Source of the DNA: Dichomitus squalens LYAD-421 SS1
Lineage: Eukaryota; Basidiomycota; Agaricomycetes; Polyporales; Polyporaceae
Assembly: GCF_000275845.1 (NCBI RefSeq)
Contig: NW_006766909.1
Coordinates: forward strand, 133,284 to 173,872
Direction: 5' to 3'
Length of the DNA stretch: 40,589 nt
A program made the position numbers and the translations under genes. The notes beneath the pieces were generated by a model. That model saw only the letters and a list, made by a program, of their open reading frames with translations. It was not told the DNA's origin and made no database searches. Of the stretch, positions 1-9,835 are shown in pieces. Position 1 is the stretch's first letter. Every line of letters begins with the position of its first letter.

Positions 1-420
1 TGTACTATAGCTATGTTTCCGGACTCTTCTGGTACTGTCTAGGACAATCCGTACTACTCCAGAACGGTCTAGACAGGTCTATGCCTTACTCATCTCTTAC
101 TCATCCTATGGTGCGATACGTCGCAATTCTTTCACCATCGTATTATTCATCGCACTATGGTACATGTGACTAACCACTCTTCGATTAGTCATGGACACTT
201 CTCTGTAGTATATAAGGACTTCAGATTGCGTCCTCCCTCTTCAGTCTTTCCTTACTGACTGAAGAGTGAGTACTTCATTACCTTTACCTCTAACTTGTAG
301 TTACTTACTTAACCTTTGTAGTCTTGCTTCGACTCTAGGTACAGTTGGTTACTGCAATATAGTCTTTCCTTACTGACTGAAGATCTTGCTTCGACTCTAG
401 TCGGATCTAATCTTTGTCTT
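1..420. mobile_element. LTR-like segment (possible solo or partial LTR)
   Basis: The segment opens with TGTACTATAG at the very first base, carries a TATA box (TATATAA, about 209-215), and has two possible CA ends (near 355 and near 422). It contains a duplicated module. A 22-bp unit that can fold into a hairpin (arms CTTCAGTC/GACTGAAG) occurs at 243-264 and again at 361-382. A 17-bp unit, TCTTGCTTCGACTCTAG, occurs at 322-338 and 384-400. TG...CA ends, a TATA box and downstream duplicated modules suit an LTR promoter. No primer-binding site or reverse transcriptase is visible, so the call is an inference. It may have removed the 5' end of the neighbouring TPR-CHAT gene. Confidence 0.35.
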
Positions 421-635
421 CACAGCCCCGAGTTTATCACGGGGTCTCTCACAGATATTTACTGCAGCGTTGCTTTGACTGGTAGATATCCATATGTTAT
501 TCTTCAGTACTAATGACCAAGTCTGACCAGGACTTAGTTTCTTCTTGTTGGGTGGAGGTAACACTGTATCTTCAGCTGTTGAGCATGTCAACGAAATTAG
601 AGAGTAGGGACCTTAGTGGTAAGCTTGGTGTTTAG
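421..635. other. No supported gene; junction between LTR-like DNA and TPR-CHAT frame
   Basis: The minus strand holds a 64-codon open frame at 397-591 ending in a Lys/Arg-rich tail. I cannot match it to a family. It could be a remnant of a retroelement polyprotein C-terminus, but nothing diagnostic is visible. Confidence 0.3.
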
Positions 636-1414
636 GACTTGAGATTGATTGGACTCATCTGTAGGCTGTTGCAAACAGGTCGTAACAATTTGAGCGTCCA
701 AGAGATTGACGACTTGTTCAATGCTGGGTTGTATCTCAAGAATAAATTCCTGCGCTCCGAACCGAACGCAAATATGGCAGACCTGGACTAGGCCATCGAC
801 CAACTCGGCGACGCCATGCAGCTGCGGACCAATTTGCCAGACGACAATGACTTTGGCACTCCTCTGTGGTGTTGGCTGATGGACTATGCTGCTGCATGTC
901 GCACTCGATACAACAGGAGACGAAGCTCAGAGGACCTACAAACGGCATTGGCACTGCTCGAGAAAGCAGTGAGGATGTGTCCTGTGACAGAAGCATCACG
1001 CCCTCATCTATTGAACAACCTTGGCCTTTCGCTGCGAAGCCGATACGATGATACGGGGGACAAACAAGCTTTGGACAGCGCGATACACAGTTTTCGCGAG
1101 GCCTTGAAGCTTCGACCCAGAACTCACCCCGATCGCTGTGTTACTTTAGGCAGTTTGGCGAATAGCTTGCGGGAGAGATACAAGCTGTTCGGGCACCACA
1201 TAGACCTCGATGAGTCTATTGCAAAGCAGCGCGAAGCTCTGGATCTCCGCACTGAAGATCATGCGGATCGGTGGATGACACAGAGCAACCTCGGTAACGC
1301 CTTGCTGCTCAAGTACGAGACATCAGGTGAACCACAGGACATTCTGGAGGCTATCGCGGCCATCCAGTCTTGTCCCCCTGATCATCGAAGTGCCACATCA
1401 GGAAAACGTCACGG

Positions 1415-1577
1415 ACTTGTACAGGTACTTGGGGTACTTGGCCAAGTACCTCAAGTATCCCAAGTACCTCAAGTACCCCAAGTCCAATGGACTTGGCCAA
1501 GTCGGGTGGGTCGACTTGGCCAAGTACCAGGTACTTGGCCAAGTCCTCCAAGTCCCTGTTCAAGTTCATGCCCAAGT
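1415..1577. repeat. Left subterminal palindromic minisatellite
   Basis: This block is made of alternating GTACTTGG and CCAAGTAC units with variants (CCTCAAGTA, CCCAAGTA, CCAAGTCC). Because the unit is close to self-complementary, the block can fold into many alternative hairpins. It lies directly inside the left TIR, and the TIR inner end (CACGGACTTG) carries the same core. Confidence 0.8.
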
Positions 1578-1689
1578 TCACTGTGAGATGTATTGAATAA
1601 TATAGATGATATGCATGGAAGTAAATCATAGAACAGCTGCTCTTGATCAAGGTCAAGTGTACGATATTTGTTAGTGGGTGCAGCGGCGG

Positions 1690-1778
1690 CAAAAAAAATG
1701 CCACCACAGGGAATTGAACCAGCAACCTGCAATCTCAGTGTCCAACACAGCATGTTCAACCACTACACTACAGAAGCT
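1690..1778 (-). pseudogene. tRNA-like segment with Pol III B box and T-run
   Basis: On the minus strand GGTTCAATTCC (1710-1720) matches the Pol III B-box consensus GGTTCRANNCC. An A-box/D-arm-like stretch (GTAGTGTAGTGGTT, near 1760-1772) lies upstream at roughly the right spacing. A run of eight T follows shortly after (complement of A8 at 1691-1698), as in a Pol III terminator. The anticodon arm and the T stem pair badly, so it is more likely a tRNA-derived relic or SINE-like promoter than a working tRNA. Confidence 0.45.
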
Positions 1779-2160
1779 CACACTTTAGCACAGAATAGCA
1801 GCCATATATAGCGCTCTTTGCTGGACTCCGAGAAATTCTTCACCATCCTCTCCTGTACCATAGCAGAACTTGGACATCCACCACTGATACCACTATTCTT
1901 GAGCATTATCTGGATATTGTACCTCTGTATCACTACTGAAACAAGCACATTGTAACAACTTAAAGTCTTCTATCACATGTTATTGCCCTTCTTCTAATAG
2001 ACTATAAAGCTGCTTCTACAGCCTTAAAACAGACTGGTTTACAACTAGTGTATGGATGTCTATGATAGATATTATTACATAAGAAGTATACAAGATGTGT
2101 GACTGATAGAACACCAATTGCTCAAATTGAGGCCTGAGTATACTGAAGTCAACATGTAAA

Positions 2161-2400
2161 GTCCAAGTTGTGGCCCAAGTACCCCAAGTACCCCAAGTAT
2201 ATAGACTTGGGTCAAGTCCGTGTACTTGGGACCAAGTACATGGACTTGGGGTCAAGTACACGGACTTGGGGTCAAGTACATGGACTTGAGGCCAAGTACA
2301 CGGACTTGAGGCCAAGTACACGGACTTGAGGCCAAGTACACGGACTTGAGTCCAAGTACATGAACTTGGGCCCAAGTATGGGTCCAAGTCCGTGACGTTT
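2161..2400. repeat. Right subterminal minisatellite, about 20-bp unit
   Basis: Tandem copies of a unit near CCAAGTACACGGACTTGAGG occupy the right end of the element, with G/A changes between copies (GAGG, GGGG, GAGT). The unit contains the inner TIR motif CACGGACTTG and the CCAAGTAC half-palindrome found in the left block. Repeated TIR-like motifs of this kind may be transposase-binding sites; that is inference. Confidence 0.8.
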
Positions 2401-5040
2401 TCCTGATGCAACCCCCTCGCTAACTTAGCAAGAGCACTTCACGTCAAATTTTCTATCCTTCAACGCCATGGCGGGAATCTTGAGGACATCGACGAAGCTA
2501 TCACTCTCAATCGGAAAGCAATTTCCCTTCAGCGCAATCCTCCCGACGACGACAATCTCGCCAATGCTTTGTTGGAAAGATTCGAGAACACCGGCGACAC
2601 ACGGGATAGCAACGAAGCGATCCAATACCTCAGAGACGCTCTACGCAGGCGTTCTGGAGGTCCTTCACGAGCAAGTTCCCTCCACAATCTCGGTGTGGCG
2701 CTAGGATTCCGTGATGACCAAACGCGCAACAGAGGCGACTTGGACGAAGCAATTCAACTGCACCGCGAGGCGCTGGATCTCCGTCCTCCTGGTCATGCAG
2801 AACGCTTCATGTCCCTCAGCATGCTTGGAATATTTTACAAGACACTCTTCCACCTCGGGGACTCCACTTCGCTGGAAAGGGCTATCGCCGCGCAGCGCGA
2901 AGCGCTAGATTGCTGCCCAGAGGACCGACTCATCGACTATTCGCAGATCACTGGACATCTGGGCAGTGCCTTGTTGGAGAAACACAGATCCACGCACAAC
3001 AAAGAAGATCTTGATTATGCAATCAATGCCCTCAACTCTGCCCTTGGCCGATTGCCAGCTTCACATTCCTTGAGACGCATATCCTTGGTGAACGCAGCAC
3101 TGGCTCACCGTTCCAAGCTGCCGCTTCACGATGAAGACCTCGAACGTATCATTTCCTATCAGCACGAAGCCTCAGAGCTGTTCCCGCTGGAGCATCCACT
3201 GCAATCTGTCATCCTTGCACGGCTCGCTACTGCACTTCTGCATAGGAGCTCAACGGGTCAAGACCCTAAGTTCGCTCTTCTCGAGAGAGCGACCACGCTT
3301 CGAACGGCGTCGGCCCGGGACCGCCTGACTGCCGCAGGAGATCGGGCGACGGCAGCTCGACAACGACAGCACCCTACCACGATTTCCGCATATTCACATA
3401 CCCTGGCACTTCTCGACCTCTGCCTTACTGCCACGCCCACAGCAGAACTTCAGCACAAGCTTCTCGTGGAACTCGATCGACGTTCGATTGCGTGCGAAGC
3501 CTGTGCGGCTGCCATTGAGCTTGGGGATCTGGAGGTCGCAGTCGAGCTCCTCGAGCGAGGCCGGGGTCTGCTGTGGGCCAGGTTGACTCGGTTTCGCCAC
3601 CCACTGGACGACTTGAAGGCCGTCAACCCAGATCTTGCGCGCTCGTTCGAGGAGTCTAGCCGAGAGCTCGAGGAGCTTGCCACCAGTTCGTCCGAAGGAG
3701 CCGTGGGTACCGCCGCCGCATCGTCATCCGGACCTACGTCGACCCCAAGATTTGATAAGCAGCTGCATACCTTGCACACGACCTCTGAACGGCTGCACAA
3801 GGTGGTGGAAGAGATCCGCAGAATCCCCCGCTTCGCCAATTTCCTCGACGCTGTCCCGTACGCTGACCTGTGCAAGGCAGCTGCAACCGGGCCGACTATT
3901 ATAGTCAACATTTGCGAATTTCGCTCGGACGCTCTCATCATTCGTCACGATTGTCCGCCACTCCTCGTGCCTCTCCCTGCTGCAACTCCGTCGGCACTGG
4001 TGAAGCTGTCTGCAGCTCTCACGAATCATCTCGAGGAGATCCATAGTGCTCCGGACGAAGATGCCAGCAGCCCCGTTGAAGATGGATTTCTCGCCTCCTT
4101 TCTATCGTGGTTTCCGTGAACCTGGATTAGCACGAATACGCTTCTCAACTATGCTGCGCCACAACAGACCGCGAGCGCGAGTGTGCATGACAAGGAGATC
4201 CGCAGGTTACTGCGAACCCTCTGGGACATTGTTGTTGAGCCGATAGCAAACAAGCTCATAGAAGTTGGCGTCCAGCAGCACTCCCAAGTGTGGTGGTACC
4301 CGACTGGAGTACTTTGTCGTTTGCCACTTCATGCAGCCGGACCGTACAAGCGTTCACAGCCCGGCTTTCACGAGCTCTACGTATCTTCCTACACAACAAC
4401 CCTTTCCCGCGCCCTTTCATGCGTCGACGATGATACTACCGCCGGCAATGACGGCCTGCGGAATATGCTCCTCGTCAGTGTCGCTGGGGATCCGTCGGCG
4501 AAGCACAAATATCTGAAAACTGCGGCAGCAGAAGCCGACGTCATACGCCACTTCTCCGACAGCTTCGCTTCGTTCCTTGCGCTCTGTGACGACGCTGCGT
4601 CCCCGCAAGCTGTGCTAGCTCATCTCCACGAATACTCATGGGCACACTTTACTTGTCACGGACACCAGAATCCTTCGCCGTTCGATTCTTCGTTCGAGCT
4701 GCATGGTGAGGGGTACCTCCGTCTTATTAACATCGTGCGATCACGCCTGCCAAATGCCGAGCTTGCGTTTCTTTCCGCGTGCAACACCGCCACGGGGGAC
4801 TTCGAGGGGGCACCGGATGAGGTCATTCACCTCGCTGCAGCCATGCAATTCTGCGGGTTCCGCAGCGTCGTCGGGACATTGTGGCCGATGCGAGATGAAG
4901 ATGGTCCAGTCGTCACAGAGGCTTTTTGTGATTTCTTGCTGCACAGGCGGCAGAAAATAGGGTACAGAAGCTCTGCAGAGGCTTTGCACCATGCTGTTAC
5001 GAAACTACGCTCCGACAAGAATGTAACGATTGACCGCTAG

Positions 5041-6258
5041 ATTAACTTTGTACACTTTGGCGCTTGAACCCCATGTGAAATATCGAATACCGTGCACCGG
5101 ACAGGAATTAACCTATTTGTGACTGGGTAGCAGTAGTGAGATGGCGCATTTACCTGCGCTTGAAATCTGAGTGAAAGCATGAATATTTCGACTCGATCTC
5201 CGAGCAGATCACCCCGCCGGCGGACACAATCATTGGGCAGCCGTGCGCTCTTGTCTCGCCACTTGGCACGAACGCTCTTACATCCGATGTCCGCCAGGGA
5301 TCGCCGCCCCAAGGGTGAGACAGCGCAATGCTCAGTCCCAGGCCTCTTCGATGGTATTGATTTCGAAACACCTTTGCGTCGCTTTTCCGGAAAGCCACAA
5401 CGGTGATTGAGAACTCGACCTCTCGTCTCCAACGTATGAACAGTGAGCGCAAGTCCGGGGACAGTTCCTCAGTACGTTGCGCCGAGCAGCATACGGTTCG
5501 TCTCGCATGGAAATGGGGCACAACACAGCGGTGCGGAGGAACGAAACGAAAGCAATGAATGTATCGCGTACACATACAAGGACGTCGCACCGACGTGCAG
5601 TGGACGCTGCAGGGACCTATGATGATATACGGCGTAAGCGGACACAACCCCAATCGCCGTACTGATCGCGTCTTCACGCCCGTTATGCCATCACCGCTCT
5701 CGCCCCCTGCTTGCGGTCACAGTCCCGCTCCTTCTGCTGAGCGACAAGGGCACCGGCCGCACCGTGACGGCGAGCATCGCGTCGTCGGATGGCTCTGAGA
5801 TCGAAGTGCACCGAACCGAGCGGTGCACTTCACCCGTGTTCGTAACACCCTCTTCCCGGCCCTGCCTCTCTTGCACGTCATCCCGCACAGGGTCGTGAAT
5901 TGCTCGCACCAACACTTACAGCGGACTTCCGGCCCCCGAGCACAGCCAGAGCGGTCGGCATCCGACACCGGCACGGTGAGATTGGGGGATATAAAACGAG
6001 CCCTGATGCAAAGGCGACATACGGTGCCCACCGCTTTCTCCCCCTCATCCGCGCATGTGTCGTGCGTAGCGTTGTACGCGTATGCCCCTCACCAGCCGTC
6101 GATCCCGGCTGACGTTGACGGTGGGAGTAGGTCGTCTCCTCGCTCTATCCCATCTGAGGCGAGCGCAGGCCCCTGCAGGAACGCCGTTCGCCTTCCGCTC
6201 GCGGTCCAGGTTGACCTTGCACGCGGGGATTCATTTGTGCACGTCGTTTGCGGACGTG
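5041..6258. other. Gene-poor stretch, no supported gene
   Basis: Several 60-175-codon open frames exist on both strands, but none shows a recognisable domain or consistent intron structure. Two short Hsp70-reminiscent peptides on the plus strand (LFDGIDFET at 5344-5370; DKGTGR followed by IASSDG at 5742-5800) are too short to call. Confidence 0.4.
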
Positions 6259-6632
6259 ATGGCGGCCAATGAGACGCTTAGACGTGGCAGGTCGGTGCGG
6301 CTTGCGAGGCTGGGTGAGGCGGTCTTCATTCTTCGTGAACGCGGCTGTCGGTGGTTGAACTCGCCGCTTTGTACTTTGTGACGGCGGTGGCCGCGGTCGG
6401 AAGTTCTTGTGCTGGGGTGGTTGGAACTGACGTCGGGGCGCGCGCTCATTGCCTGGCCGCATCGTTAGAGCGAGGAGATAGGGAGACGACACACTTGAAG
6501 GTGAAGACCGACGCCGTCGGGACGCTCGGCACGAGCAGAGCTTGGCGAACGCGACTCCGGAGGGGGCTGTCGGTCGAATGCTCGATGACCTTCGCAGTCT
6601 TGCCCTGCATGACGGCAGAATCGAGATCACTC
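6259..6632 (-). pseudogene. Degraded mitochondrial Hsp70 N-terminal fragments
   Basis: Two stretches recall the start of the Hsp70 ATPase domain of the mitochondrial (Ssc1-like) type. Around 6570-6632 the minus strand encodes AVMQGKTAKVIEHS, against AVMEGKTxKVIENxEGARTTPSVVAF in the family. A one-base shift then gives APSGVAFAK. Around 6259-6350 it encodes AAFTKNEDRL and, farther on, KRLIGR, against VAFTKNxERLVG and ATKRLIGR. VAF(T/A)K occurs twice, so this may be two overlapping degenerate copies in tandem. Frameshifts and missing blocks (for example GLPAKRQAVVN) exclude a functional gene. The family comparison is from memory, not a search. Confidence 0.65.
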
Positions 6633-7161
6633 GGTGAATGCTGCAGACGCGTAAGCAGTCAGCGAGCGAAGCCCTCCAGAGCGCAGATGGTGTCATGGCG
6701 ACGTGCTCAGCGATGCGATCCCAATTCTGTCCTCACGTCGATGGGGACGTTCCGGCATGGCATTTGGGCGGGTATGACAGCGTGGGCGGTCAGAGCGCAC
6801 TCGAGCTCGAGGCTTTGGCAGGGATTGAGTCTTGAGGCGAGAACACGCGCAAGACCGCGTGTATCGGCGCCACCGCGGTAGCGGGAGAGGGCGCGTCCTA
6901 CGCCTCACGACAGGCGTGGGTGGAGGAGGGCGTGGGGTCGCAGTCGATGCGGCGACGCGGATATTGGGGGGAGAGGACGGAGTCGCTGAGCGGGAGGAGC
7001 AGATTGGCTCAGGCTGTGCGATCCCCAGGACGCGCCGTATGCACCCGCTCTGACGAATACCGAGAGCCTGGAAGGACGGCGCGATGGCCGGGTTCGTGTC
7101 GACAGCGGTCCGCGGATGCTTACCGTTGATCGCGAGAGCTATTCCAATCGCACGCGCACTA
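6633..7161. other. No supported gene between two gene relics
   Basis: This GC-rich stretch has open frames without recognisable domains. It could hold further eroded sequence of the flanking Hsp70 or uS11 relics, but I see no clear match. Confidence 0.35.
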
Positions 7162-7352
7162 TCAGTCGTGGAGGACGGTGATATCTACCTCACGGCAGCG
7201 GGCAGCAAGCATGGCAGCGTAGGGGGATGCGAGTGAATATGATCTCATAATAATCACTTCGGAGAACATAGGGTATGAAGGGAACGCACCAGTAACACGG
7301 GAGATGGTCTCCTTGCCGGAGAGATCGGTAACGTGGACGAAGGTGTCGGTGG
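7162..7352 (-). pseudogene. Ribosomal protein uS11 (RPS14) gene fragment
   Basis: The minus strand encodes [20 protein letters not shown] (7287-7352), nearly identical to the conserved uS11 core. After about 55 unrelated bases it encodes SPYAAMLAA, then [12 protein letters not shown] and a stop (7162-7231). The family continues [20 protein letters not shown], so the [10 protein letters not shown] block is lost. The QDVAA residues after MLAA are also deleted, and the basic C-terminal third (KTPGPGAQSALRAL...) is absent. The start codon region is missing as well. It is therefore a partial, non-functional copy; the working gene must lie elsewhere. Confidence 0.8.
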
Positions 7353-8447
7353 ACGAAGGTTGGTGACCGTGAACGCGTCGGGGGCGACGTGCATGGAGCG
7401 GTGGCCAGCGCCGTCGGTGAGGAGGACGAGATGAGTGGAGGAGCAGTTCACAAAGGGCGATCAAAGCCATAGGGCAGATACGCCGCCGAGGGGCGAGAGA
7501 GGCGAGGAAAGGAGGAGAAGCGAGATATGCAGGCTACTTAAGTAGCAGCAAGTCTGCGGGGCGCGACGCGAATGCGCGCGTGAAAGCACGCATCGTTCGA
7601 TCCGAGAGCGCCTGCGAACCTTCGCGCGGGTGCTGGTGCGTTGGCCGGATTGCCCCGAGTCTATTATTCAGGCTGCGAAAGGCATTATGCGTGAGCAAGA
7701 ATACCAAGAGGTTCAGCGGGCGGCGGTCACGTTCTACGTAGATACATTTGTTTCGCAATACTCAAGGCTGCCAATCCCTCCTGTTGAATCACAGGGGTTC
7801 TGATGGGCCGGATTGTACTATTTATCATGTATCTCAGGCTTGCTTTGTTCGTGTAATGAACCATAATCATGCTTGTCGGAGGCAGAATACATAATAATAT
7901 GTCTGAATGCAATCACCAGCCTGTTTCCTAACTCCAACCAAGTGAGCGATATCAATGCCTTGTGGCCACAGCTCCCACTTGACCCGCAGTAACGTTTAAT
8001 AGGGCAACTCGATTGTGCGTGGTCACTGGCATCGCCAATTTGTTTTTAGCCTGGTGAACGTCTGGCTGCACGTTTTGGGGCTGCGGCAGAGCAAGGCATC
8101 CCCCATCTCGATAGAAACTCCAAGGCGGTCCTCAAGGTGCTTACGGTACTGTCCGTGCCAGCCGGTGTCGAACGGCGGACCAAATACAAGCAAGCAGCCG
8201 AAGCATCCCACGCCCAAAAGACTGCAATTTGAGAGCCATCGTGGCACTGACCGTAGCAGGCAATACCTCCAGGTGAGTACTAGTCTCGTGCTTCTGCAGG
8301 GACGGTAGTGCCATACTCTCTTTGGAACAGTACATCTCTACAAGAGGTGCGTATGTGCGTCTCAGGCCGAATGTACCTTCTGAACTTGATCAATAGGTAT
8401 AGCCCTTGGTCCACCAAGGTCGACGTAACTTCGGACGACCATCGAAG
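7353..8447. other. Intergenic, no supported gene
   Basis: No open frame shows a recognisable domain. The last few hundred bases are presumably the upstream region and leader of the F-box gene that follows. Confidence 0.4.
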
Positions 8448-9835
8448 ATGACTTTCGATACATTCCCATCCCTGCCTCCAGAGCTCGAGAGCCCCATCAT
8501 CGACCTTCTCCGAGACGACAAAGCATCAATGTCTGCTTGCTCCCTCGTCTGCTTCCGGTGGCTCGCCGTTAGCCGCACCCATCTCTTCCATACTGTCACC
8601 ATTAATCATTCACCTCCCACCCACGGACGCGCAGGAACCTTGACCAAGTTCCTCCAATGCCTCACAAACTCCGAGTCGCCCTCACGACCCCCTCCAGCCA
8701 TTGGAACATATGTCAGAAAGCTGACCATGAACGGCGGGGCCCACAACTCCCGGGTCACCCTCAGGTTCCTCCGTGCTCTCATGGACAAGCTGCCCCAACT
8801 GAGGTCGCTGTCACTAGAATCTTCCCACATCATAAATGACCTACCGGTTGTCCCTGTCGAACGACCTACCCGGAGGTTGGATGAGCTGACCCTCTTTTGC
8901 TGCTCCGCGCCGGGGGGAAATCCGCGCCACTTCCTCGCACTCCTCTGTATGTTCAGCGACATCCGCTCACTTCGGATCGGGGGTCACATGGGTTTGCTGA
9001 TATCTGCACCCACTTTGCCCCGACTCAGCGCTGTCTTCAAGCCCCCTCTCATTCAGTCACTGGACATCGACAGCGTTGATATGCCCTCCGCGAGTGTCAT
9101 ATACGATTTCTTCGCGGACACCGCCTGGACTGACCGCCAGGAGATCACCCATATGCGTCTCACCATTCACAACTTGGAGGATTTAGGGGTCTTTTCGAAC
9201 TTTGTGCACCGCACTGGCGCCACGTTCCGTACCCTATATCTGCGGATAAACCTGAACATGGACATCCTGGAGCCTGAGACCCCCTCGGTCGGTGAGCATC
9301 GTCTGGTAACGATTGCACGTTCGAATTCACCCAACCATTGCTCTTCGCAGCGTCGGACCCGTTTTCCCTTGCACCTTGCGCTGCGCTGGAGTCGCTTGTG
9401 TTGTGCTTCTGTTGCATCACCGAATCGGTGCACGACCAGATTGACGTGGTCCTCTTCATGCTCCTCACTTACACTGGTCTCTTCTCTGAATACCGAGGCG
9501 AGCTCTCTGCACTTACGCACGTCCGCATGGACGCGGGATCAGATCGTGTGGAGGTAGCCAGAGCATTCATCACTCTCGCCCAAGACGGCGATCATGGCGA
9601 AGACGGAGAGCAGAACGCGCATGAAGGGCCCGGCATGCAAGAGGACTCAGAGCTGTGGACGGATTTTGAGGATGCGCTGCTTGGGCTGCCAGCCCTCGAG
9701 CGTGTGGAGTTTGGGTTCGACGAGATCTTGTGCGGCGACAGGGATGCGGGAGCAATCAAGGTAGCGCTTGAGAGCGCGCTGGAGAAGCGGTTGCCGAGAC
9801 TACAGCAACAGGGCACTGTACGGGTGCTGATTTAG
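8448..9835 (+). CDS. F-box domain protein
   Basis: The 442-aa product has an N-terminal F-box: LPPELESPIIDLLRDD, then ACSLVCFRWLAVSRTHLF (about residues 7-45). Such proteins are substrate adaptors of SCF ubiquitin ligases, binding Skp1 through the F-box. A degenerate leucine-rich region follows (for example LPQLRSLSLESS and SLDIDSVDMPSASVIYDFF), as in the large, fast-evolving F-box families of Agaricomycetes. Exons are 8448-9291 and 9351-9835; the 59-nt GT-AG intron is needed because the first frame runs into unrelated sequence after PETPSV. The ATG at 8448 is the first one before the F-box. The C-terminal end is acidic (about residues 365-405). The substrate is unknown. Confidence 0.85.

Larger units (their letters stand above)
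1396..2408. mobile_element. Non-autonomous TIR element inserted in TPR exon
   Basis: The two ends are perfect inverted repeats of about 24 bp: the left end starts CATCAGGAAAACGTCACGG and the right end reads CCGTGACGTTTTCCTGATG. A 2-bp repeat (CA outside the full TIR, or AT if the TIR starts at CAGG) flanks it. Removing the element plus 2 bp rejoins the TPR reading frame exactly. It codes for no evident transposase. Subterminal blocks at both ends are dense in the palindromic pair CCAAGTAC/GTACTTGG, and the interior holds a tRNA-like segment. The superfamily is not determined. Confidence 0.8.
636..5040 (+). pseudogene. TPR-CHAT caspase-like protein, disrupted
   Basis: The protein would be an array of TPR-type repeats followed by a C-terminal CHAT domain, a caspase/separase-like cysteine peptidase fold. 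Repeats of the form LxNLGxxLxxR...DLDEAI run from about 720 to 3200; a helical linker follows; CHAT lies at about 4180-5030. The CHAT catalytic pair appears intact: His in AHFTCHGH (codon 4657-4659) and Cys in FLSACNTATG (codon 4780-4782). Three lesions are seen. TAG at 789-791 sits where the repeat consensus has Glu (LD-E-AI). A 1.0-kb element fills 1396-2408; removing it with 2 bp of flank restores frame into PLANLARALHVKF. TGA at 4117-4119 is in the same frame as both the upstream TPR part and the downstream CHAT part. No ATG is found in the open frame between 636 and 773, so the 5' end is missing or in another exon. In fungi and bacteria CHAT proteases are linked to regulated cell death; any role here is inference. 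Confidence 0.8.

Noticed and set aside
2161..2400. Regular 20-bp repeats resembling a repeat array
   Set aside because: Units are directly adjacent without unique spacers and belong to the subterminal region of a TIR element, so this is a minisatellite, not CRISPR.
1396..2408. Possibility that the element is a spliced introner-type intron
   Set aside because: No GT donor and AG acceptor sit at its borders; a 1-kb intron would be out of scale with the other introns seen, and the ends are perfect inverted repeats.
4116..4175. A 60-nt intron that would remove the in-frame TGA before CHAT
   Set aside because: The acceptor would be GCGAG without a clear pyrimidine tract, and the intervening codons (ISTNTLLNYAAPQQ) look coding; a nonsense change is simpler, though not proven.
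5344..5800. Plus-strand peptides LFDGIDFET and DKGTGR...IASSDG resembling Hsp70
   Set aside because: They are short, in different frames, from different Hsp70 subtypes, and on the opposite strand from the clearer Hsp70 relic; chance similarity cannot be excluded.
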